Positions 32,980-37,485 of a DNA stretch of 37,485 nt are shown here, in pieces (position 1 is the stretch's first letter; the number at the start of each line of letters is the position of its first letter). The position numbers and the translations under genes are program-made. A model generated the notes under the pieces. That model was not told the origin of the DNA. It saw only the letters and a program-made list of their open reading frames with translations, and searched no databases. Origin of the DNA: Oceanospirillales bacterium (GTDB lineage: Bacteria > Pseudomonadota > Gammaproteobacteria > Pseudomonadales > Balneatricaceae); the NCBI GenBank assembly GCA_007693685.1, contig REDB01000146.1, forward strand, positions 1-37,485, given 5' to 3'.

Positions 32980-33687
32980 ATGTCTGAAATGAACTTACCT
33001 GTTCAGTTGCCGTTGGGTATTTCGCTTCGTGAAGAAGCGCGCTTTGAAAACTTTATTCTGGGTGATAACGGATTGTTATGTGAATCACTTAAATCCTCAG
33101 CCAGAGGAGACGGTGATCTGGTTGTGTATCTTTGGGGTGCATCAGGTAGCGGTCGATCACACCTTCTTCAGGCAGTATGTCATGAAGCGGATGCGTTAAA
33201 TCGCCAAGCTGTATATCTGCCAATGGCGGAACTGATTGAATTTGATTCCTCCTTGTTTGAAGGGTTGGAGCAAATGGACTTGGTCTGCATCGATGATCTT
33301 GAGTGTTTAGTGGGCCATCGAGTTTGGGAAGAAGCGATGTTTCATCTATTCAATCGCTTACGTGCAGCCAATGTGCGTTTAATCCTCGCAGCTTCTGAAT
33401 TACCTGCGAGATTAAATTTCTCTCTTGCTGATTTGACCTCTCGTTTGCAGTGGGGATTGGTGTTTCAGGTGCAGCCCATTCAGGAAGATGAAAAGATAGA
33501 AACGCTAAAAGCTCGTGCTATTAGTCGTGGGTTTGAGCTTAGTGATGAGGTTTTGCGCTATATCATGCATCATGGAAAACGCGATTTAACCGATCTGCTG
33601 CGTGTGCTGGACCAGTTAGACCATGCATCTTTAAGTGCGCATCGACGTATTACTGTTCCTTTTGTCAAACAGGTGATGGGATGGTGA
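32980..33687 (+). CDS. hda: DnaA regulatory inactivator Hda
   Basis: AAA+ protein that, bound to the DNA sliding clamp, triggers DnaA-ATP hydrolysis and so prevents over-initiation of replication. From the ATG at 32980 (235 residues): clamp-binding motif QLPLGI (9-14), P-loop GASGSGRS (53-60, with Arg where most ATPases have Lys, as usual for Hda), Walker B LVCIDD (101-106), and DLTSRLQWG (151-159). There is no DNA-binding domain IV, which separates it from DnaA. A GTG one codon upstream and an ATG three codons downstream are alternatives. It follows DUF2066 by 3 bases and overlaps tcdA by 7 bases. Confidence 0.93.
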   Translation: MSEMNLPVQLPLGISLREEARFENFILGDNGLLCESLKSSARGDGDLVVYLWGASGSGRSHLLQAVCHEADALNRQAVYLPMAELIEFDSSLFEGLEQMDLVCIDDLECLVGHRVWEEAMFHLFNRLRAANVRLILAASELPARLNFSLADLTSRLQWGLVFQVQPIQEDEKIETLKARAISRGFELSDEVLRYIMHHGKRDLTDLLRVLDQLDHASLSAHRRITVPFVKQVMGW

Positions 33688-34520
33688 TAGATGTAAACAC
33701 CTCTGTACCCTCTGCAGAGGAAGATGCAGCGCTGCGTTTTGGTGGTATTCAACGACTTTATGGCAAAACCATCAGCGACTTCTATCGTCAAGCCCATGTT
33801 GTCGTTGTCGGCATAGGTGGCGTTGGATCATGGGTTGCAGAAGCACTGGCTAGAACGGGTATTGGAGAGATCACCTTAATTGATCTAGATGACATTTGTG
33901 TCAGTAATATCAATCGCCAAATTCATGCGACCGACGACACGGTGGGTCAGATGAAGATTGATGTGATGGCTGCGCGAATAGAGTCGATTAATCCCTACTG
34001 TAAGGTCAATGCTAAAGCTGCTTTTCTTCAAGCGAGTAACTTAGCAGAGTTGATTTTAGACGATGTTAACTATGTGGTTGATGCTATCGATAATGTCCGC
34101 GATAAGGCAGCCTTAATCTCGTGGTGTAAACGCCGGAAGATTCCGTTGATCACCATCGGAGGTGCGGGTGGACAGATAGATCCGACACAAATTCGAGTGG
34201 CGGATCTCACCAAAACCTCACAGGATCCCTTGGCTGCTAAATTACGATCGGTGTTAAAACGTCATCATGGCTTTAGCAAAACCGATAAGTTTGGCATCGA
34301 CTGCGTCTTCTCCACGGAGCAGTTGCGTTACCCTCAACCCGATGGAACGGCTTGCCATCGTAAACCCGAAACGGATAGTCCTACTCGTCTAGATTGTGCA
34401 GGTGGCTTTGGTGCGTCAACCTGTGTGACAGCCACTTTTGGATTTATTGCAGTGGCACACCTGCTGAAAAAAATGGAAGCTCGTTTTTTAAGGCAGCAAG
34501 AAACTTTTGCACCTAAATAA
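33681..34520 (+). CDS. tcdA: tRNA threonylcarbamoyladenosine dehydratase TcdA
   Basis: ThiF/E1-like enzyme that dehydrates t6A37 of tRNA to the cyclic ct6A form using ATP. The 279 residues include the Rossmann ATP-binding VVGIGGVGSWVAEALARTG (about 36-54), LIDLDDICVSNINRQIHAT, DAIDNVRDKAALI, and the C-terminal CAGGFGASTCVTATFG segment. E. coli TcdA has 268 residues. AGGTGATGGG precedes the ATG, and the 7-base overlap with hda implies coupling. It is the last gene of the DUF2066-hda-tcdA run. Confidence 0.93.
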   Translation: MVIDVNTSVPSAEEDAALRFGGIQRLYGKTISDFYRQAHVVVVGIGGVGSWVAEALARTGIGEITLIDLDDICVSNINRQIHATDDTVGQMKIDVMAARIESINPYCKVNAKAAFLQASNLAELILDDVNYVVDAIDNVRDKAALISWCKRRKIPLITIGGAGGQIDPTQIRVADLTKTSQDPLAAKLRSVLKRHHGFSKTDKFGIDCVFSTEQLRYPQPDGTACHRKPETDSPTRLDCAGGFGASTCVTATFGFIAVAHLLKKMEARFLRQQETFAPK

Positions 34521-34571
34521 TTGCCACAGTGCGTTAATACCATCGATTTATAAGTTAGAGGCACAGATTTA

Positions 34572-35624
34572 ATGAATGCTTTAGCCAGAATTTTTACCTT
34601 AAGTGTGTTGCTTGTTTTTATAGTCGGTTGTTCCGATAAAACTCCCGTTGATCCCATTAAGCGTATTGAAGGTAGTATTTTTGGTACTTTTTGGATGGTC
34701 AGCATCGCAGATGATATTAACGACAGAGAGTTGAATGCATTAGAAGCAGGTATCAAGGAAACGCTTGATCGTGTCGACTGGCAGATGTCCACATGGAAGC
34801 CTGAATCTGAACTGATGCAGCTTAATCGACATCCTGTTGGAGAGTGGTTTGAAATTTCCCCAGAATTGATGAAAGTGCTGGCAATCAGCCAAGAGATTTC
34901 TGCCCAGAGTGATGGTTCGTTTGATGTCACTGTTGGTAATTTAGTTAATCTATGGAGTTTTGGGCCAGAACAAAGGCCTAACTCTATTCCTGATCAACAA
35001 GAGATAGATTCTCGTTTAGCCATAGCAGGTCATGAAGGTTTGGAGCTAAATCTAGAAGAAAACCTAGCTCGTCGAACTAAAGACTTCTTTATCGATTTGT
35101 CTGGTGTGGCAAAAGGATATGGCGTTGATGAAGTGGGTCGTTATCTGCAGTCACAAGGATTGAACAACTTTCTTGTTAATATCGGTGGTGACCTTTTGGC
35201 GATAGGTATGCGTGAAACAGAGCAAAATTGGCGAATCGGCATAGAATTACCCCACAGTGGCGTTCAAGTTGCGCATCATATTATTCCGGTCAAAGACATG
35301 TCCGTTGCCTCTTCAGGCGACTATCGTAACTATTTTGAAGAGGATGGGCGTCGTTTCTCACATACGATTGATCCTAAATCCGGTTGGCCAATCAATCATC
35401 GTGTTGCCTCAGTCACCGTGTTAACACCCGATAATGTTGATGCAGATGCTTGGGCGACAGCATTGATGGTATTAGGAATCGAAGGTTTAGCTTTAGCTGA
35501 AGAGCTAGATCTAAAAGTATTGATGCTAGAGAAAGATGACGAAGGTTGGGTAACGCATCTGACATCAGCCTTTGCAAACTATGTCGGCGAAGAAAAAACT
35601 CAAGAATTGTTAGAGACTAAGTAG
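34572..35624 (+). CDS. apbE: FAD:protein FMN transferase ApbE (lipoprotein)
   Basis: Attaches FMN covalently to Thr/Ser of target proteins such as NqrB, NqrC or RnfG in the periplasm. A lipoprotein signal ends at IVGC (C20). Family motifs follow: GTFWMV, TWKPESELMQLNR, DGSFDVTVGNLVNLW, FIDLSGVAKGYGVDEV, VNIGGDLLAIG, and SVASSGDYRNY with FSHTIDPKSGWPI near the C-terminus. 350 residues is normal. No nqr or rnf genes are in the window, although apbE often follows nqrF; the target is therefore unseen. AGAGG about 11 bases upstream serves the ATG. Confidence 0.95.
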   Translation: MNALARIFTLSVLLVFIVGCSDKTPVDPIKRIEGSIFGTFWMVSIADDINDRELNALEAGIKETLDRVDWQMSTWKPESELMQLNRHPVGEWFEISPELMKVLAISQEISAQSDGSFDVTVGNLVNLWSFGPEQRPNSIPDQQEIDSRLAIAGHEGLELNLEENLARRTKDFFIDLSGVAKGYGVDEVGRYLQSQGLNNFLVNIGGDLLAIGMRETEQNWRIGIELPHSGVQVAHHIIPVKDMSVASSGDYRNYFEEDGRRFSHTIDPKSGWPINHRVASVTVLTPDNVDADAWATALMVLGIEGLALAEELDLKVLMLEKDDEGWVTHLTSAFANYVGEEKTQELLETK

Positions 35625-35676
35625 TTCTTGCGTATCTCACTTATCCATTGCCAACTTAAGTAGGTTAAGACAAGTC

Positions 35677-35892
35677 ATGAATCGCATTAATCCTGAAAAA
35701 CTGCTTCAAAGTAAATGGACAGCAGTTATTCCGCAAAATAAGGAAAAGCACTTTATCGTCACCGAGTTACTAAGGGATGAGCAAGAGCAGGTGACGCACT
35801 GTATCTTGCAAGCGGTGATGACGCATCAGGAATATCAGCTTGATTGGAAAACACTCAAAAATGACGCAGATTGGCGTATAGGATGGAAATGA
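35677..35892 (+). CDS. Small Trp-rich protein (TIGR02450/DUF2389 family)
   Basis: 71 residues matching the TIGR02450 Trp-rich family: NPEKLLQSKWTAV near the N-terminus, NKEKHFIVTELL in the middle and a WRIGWK tail, with W14, W57, W67 and W70. Function is unknown; it is cytoplasmic, with no signal or membrane helix. It is 52 bases after apbE and may be cotranscribed with it. Confidence 0.82.
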   Translation: MNRINPEKLLQSKWTAVIPQNKEKHFIVTELLRDEQEQVTHCILQAVMTHQEYQLDWKTLKNDADWRIGWK

Positions 35893-35920
35893 TCTATTCC
35901 TGATCTTTCGTTTGAAATAA

Positions 35921-35966
35921 GTCATTTTCATGACAGTTTCACAGATTTTATTGACAAAACATGTCA
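35921..35966 (+). promoter_or_regulatory. Inverted repeats around the mgtE -35 region
   Basis: GTCAT-TTTC-ATGAC (35921-35934) lies upstream, and TGACA-AAACA-TGTCA (35952-35966) overlaps the -35 hexamer. The shared TGACA/TGTCA half-sites suggest one regulator binding twice, with the proximal site blocking RNA polymerase. I cannot assign a regulator. Confidence 0.35.
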
Positions 35967-35980
35967 TTTTTCAATATATT
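35951..35980 (+). promoter_or_regulatory. Sigma-70 promoter of the mgtE leader
   Basis: Consensus TTGACA (35951-35956), an 18-base spacer and TATATT (35975-35980). The predicted start is near 35987, leaving about 159 bases of leader before mgtE. Confidence 0.75.
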
Positions 35981-36014
35981 ATGCCTATCTTGATGGTCTG
36001 ATATGAGGATTCCC

Positions 36015-36098
36015 ATGGACCCCAGTCGATGTTTGTTAAACATCAATACATTGATTTTTACCTGCTCAGCACTAGCCCACCGTCTCACTGACATCTAA
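36015..36098 (+). CDS. Putative 27-residue leader peptide of mgtE
   Basis: An ORF of 27 codons (MDPSRCLLNINT... ending LTDI, stop TAA 36096-36098) begins with ATG at 36015, with GAGG (36005-36008) exactly 6 bases upstream. It lies about 28 bases after the predicted transcript start. An in-frame ATG at 36003 would add four residues but has a poor ribosome site. The stop codon sits in the loop of the ACTGACA/TGTCAGT hairpin that precedes mgtE, so the translating ribosome would open that hairpin. The layout recalls mgtL upstream of mgtA, but the peptide is different. Expression is not proven. Confidence 0.5.
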   Translation: MDPSRCLLNINTLIFTCSALAHRLTDI

Positions 36099-36145
36099 AG
36101 ATTCTGTCAGTACGATGGGCTTTGAGCCTGTCTTGGAGACTGACG
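36028..36145 (+). promoter_or_regulatory. Structured mgtE 5' leader with alternative pairings
   Basis: Hairpin 1 is GATGTTT/AAACATC (36028-36034, 36038-36044). It competes with ATCAA/TTGAT (36042-36046, 36051-36055), which runs into TTTT. Hairpin 2 pairs AGCCCA (36074-36079), CGT and ACTGACA (36087-36093) with TGTCAGT (36105-36111), ACG and TGGGCT (36116-36121). ACTGAC recurs at 36139-36144, directly before the mgtE start, so GTCAGT can pair with either copy. GTCTT-GGAGAC folds over the Shine-Dalgarno. It does not look like the M-box. Probably a translation-sensing switch or Mg2+-responsive element. Confidence 0.5.
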
Positions 36146-37485
36146 ATGAACTACACCGAACTCACCGAAGCGCTACGTATTGCTATGGAAAAGCAAGACA
36201 GCGTAGCTATTGAAGCGCTTGTCGTAGAGTTTCAACCCGCTGACCTTGCAGAATTCCTCCATGATGAAGAAGTTGACGTCTGTCTAAAGTTACTTGCTCA
36301 TCTAGAAATTGAAGAGCGTGCGGAGGTCTTTGGTTACTTACCTCTAAATACGCAATTTGAAGTTTCTGAAGAGATGACAGCAGAAGGGTTAGCACAACTC
36401 CTCAACTGTATGGATTCAGATGAGCGTGCTGACTTATTTAATCTGATGGAAGAAGATCGTCAGACAGCCGTTCTTAAACTCATGGCGAAGGAAGAACGTG
36501 AAGATTTGCGTCGCATGGCTTCCTATGAAGAGGGAACCGTGGGTGCAATCATGACCAGTGATTATGCCAGTGTTCCGGTCACTGATACGGTCGTTCAAGC
36601 TTTAGACAAGGTCAGAAAGACCGCCCCTGATGCTGAAACCATTTATCAAATCTATGTGCTCGACAAATTGCATAGGCTCGTGGGTACCGTTTCATTAAGA
36701 GAGTTGATTGTCAGTCGTCCAACTGCATTAGTTAGCGATCTGATGGAAACTGATTTGATCACCATGTTACCGGATCAAGAGCAAGAAGATGCCGCCAAGA
36801 TGATCAGTCGTTACGACTTGCTGGCGCTTCCCGTTATAGACAATCAACAACGCCTCATCGGTATTGTTACCTACGATGACGCGATGGACGTTGCCGAAGC
36901 AGAGGCAACAGAGGACATCCTGAAAGGGGGTTCGGTTGGTGGTTTAGAGGGCAGTATTAAAGATGCCTCTAAGTTTTTGATTTACCGTAAACGTATTTTT
37001 TGGTTGTTATTACTGGTTTTTGCCAATATTTTCACCGCAGCCGGCATCGCAATCTATGAAGATACCATCGCTAAATATGCAGTATTAGTCTTCTTTATGC
37101 CTTTATTGATCGGTAGTGCAGGTAACGCGGGTTCTCAGGCATCAACGCTAATGGTACGTGCGCTAGGTACAGGCGATGTAGTGATGTCGGATTGGGCGCG
37201 ATTATTCGGTCGAGAAATCATTATTGCTCTGGCTTTGGGCCTTACCATGGCTTTTGCTGTTGCATTTATAGGTCACTTTAGAGGTGGATATGATATCGCC
37301 TTAATTGTCGCACTCAGTATGGTTTCTGTTGTAATGATGGGTAGCTTATTGGGTTTGAGCTTACCCTTTATCCTTAAACGAGCCGGATTAGATCCTGCGA
37401 CAGCAAGTGCTCCACTGGTTGCAACCATCGCTGATGCTGCGGGTATTCTTGTTTACTTTGGAATTGCGACGGCGGTGTTGGGGCT
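36146..37485 (+). CDS. mgtE: Magnesium transporter MgtE (3' end beyond window)
   Basis: Dimeric Mg2+ channel of the inner membrane, gated by cytoplasmic Mg2+. About 446 codons are seen and the family is about 450 long, so only the last few residues are missing. Layout: MgtE N-terminal helical domain (about 10-130), a CBS pair (about 135-255), a connecting plug helix, and five membrane helices from about 275. The conserved GSAGNAGSQAS motif and the pore Asp D430 (ATIADAAG), equivalent to the ion-binding Asp of Thermus MgtE, are present. TTGGAGA lies 6-8 bases before the ATG. It has its own promoter and a long leader with a putative leader ORF. Confidence 0.95.
   Translation, partial: MNYTELTEALRIAMEKQDSVAIEALVVEFQPADLAEFLHDEEVDVCLKLLAHLEIEERAEVFGYLPLNTQFEVSEEMTAEGLAQLLNCMDSDERADLFNLMEEDRQTAVLKLMAKEEREDLRRMASYEEGTVGAIMTSDYASVPVTDTVVQALDKVRKTAPDAETIYQIYVLDKLHRLVGTVSLRELIVSRPTALVSDLMETDLITMLPDQEQEDAAKMISRYDLLALPVIDNQQRLIGIVTYDDAMDVAEAEATEDILKGGSVGGLEGSIKDASKFLIYRKRIFWLLLLVFANIFTAAGIAIYEDTIAKYAVLVFFMPLLIGSAGNAGSQASTLMVRALGTGDVVMSDWARLFGREIIIALALGLTMAFAVAFIGHFRGGYDIALIVALSMVSVVMMGSLLGLSLPFILKRAGLDPATASAPLVATIADAAGILVYFGIATAVLG

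Noticed and set aside
34334..34930. 198-residue minus-strand ORF over tcdA and apbE
   Set aside because: It lies opposite two well-supported genes and has no family resemblance or ribosome site of note.
35987..36145. M-box (ykoK) magnesium riboswitch upstream of mgtE
   Set aside because: The conserved M-box core is not recognisable; the leader shows a short ORF and switchable stems instead.
1..37485. Mobile elements, CRISPR arrays, tRNA or rRNA genes
   Set aside because: No transposase or integrase reading frames, no regular spaced repeats and no recognisable tRNA or rRNA segments were seen on reading both strands.

Overview
The window is chromosomal DNA from a gammaproteobacterium, most likely a marine or aquatic member of the Oceanospirillales/Pseudomonadales side of the class. 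This rests on gene order and protein resemblance, not on a database search. Two blocks follow the Pseudomonas order as I recall it: nadA-bepA-tusA-perM-bcp-dapA-bamC-purC, and DUF3108-purN-purM-DUF2066-hda. Nearly all of the window is coding. I see no rRNA, tRNA, CRISPR array, insertion sequence, integrase or prophage gene.

Layout. 1-7.1 kb: NAD synthesis (nadA), outer-membrane assembly (BepA protease, BamC lipoprotein), a TusA-like sulfur carrier, a PerM-type transporter, peroxiredoxin Bcp and lysine/peptidoglycan precursor synthesis (dapA). 7.1-10.9 kb: purC, a D-2-hydroxyacid dehydrogenase, and a convergent rlmD-rluA pair that modifies RNA. 11.0-16.7 kb: nfuA (Fe-S carrier), lon behind a sigma-32-like promoter, hupB (HU-beta) behind a strong sigma-70 promoter, and ppiD. 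16.7-22.8 kb, all on the minus strand: mepM (M23 endopeptidase), a TSUP permease, a secreted protein of unknown function, a PAS sensor protein with a degenerate ATPase domain, and a YejF-like double ABC ATPase. 23.0-29.6 kb: a DUF294 putative nucleotidyltransferase facing a four-gene signalling operon. 29.6-34.5 kb: DUF3108-purN-purM (minus), divergent from DUF2066-hda-tcdA (plus). 34.5-37.5 kb: apbE, a small Trp-rich protein, and mgtE, which runs off the end.

Most of this is conserved housekeeping content. Two places stand out. The first is the operon at 24.2-29.5 kb. It encodes a lone receiver domain, a membrane-anchored PAS and degenerate-histidine-kinase protein fused to a complete DEDDh 3'-5' exonuclease, a 65-residue two-helix membrane protein coupled to the next gene, and an SSS-transporter/STAC/histidine kinase of the CbrA/CrbS type. 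No DNA-binding output protein is present. The second is the 5' leader of mgtE (about 35,987-36,145). It has a near-consensus promoter, a 27-codon leader ORF with its own Shine-Dalgarno, and repeats that allow mutually exclusive RNA pairings up to the mgtE start codon. This looks like an attenuation or translational switch on a magnesium channel gene.

Start codons were adjusted by Shine-Dalgarno, signal peptide or family alignment for bepA, dapA, bamC, rlmD, the ABC ATPase, both sensor kinases, the DUF3108 gene and hda. Transcription signals were judged by eye.
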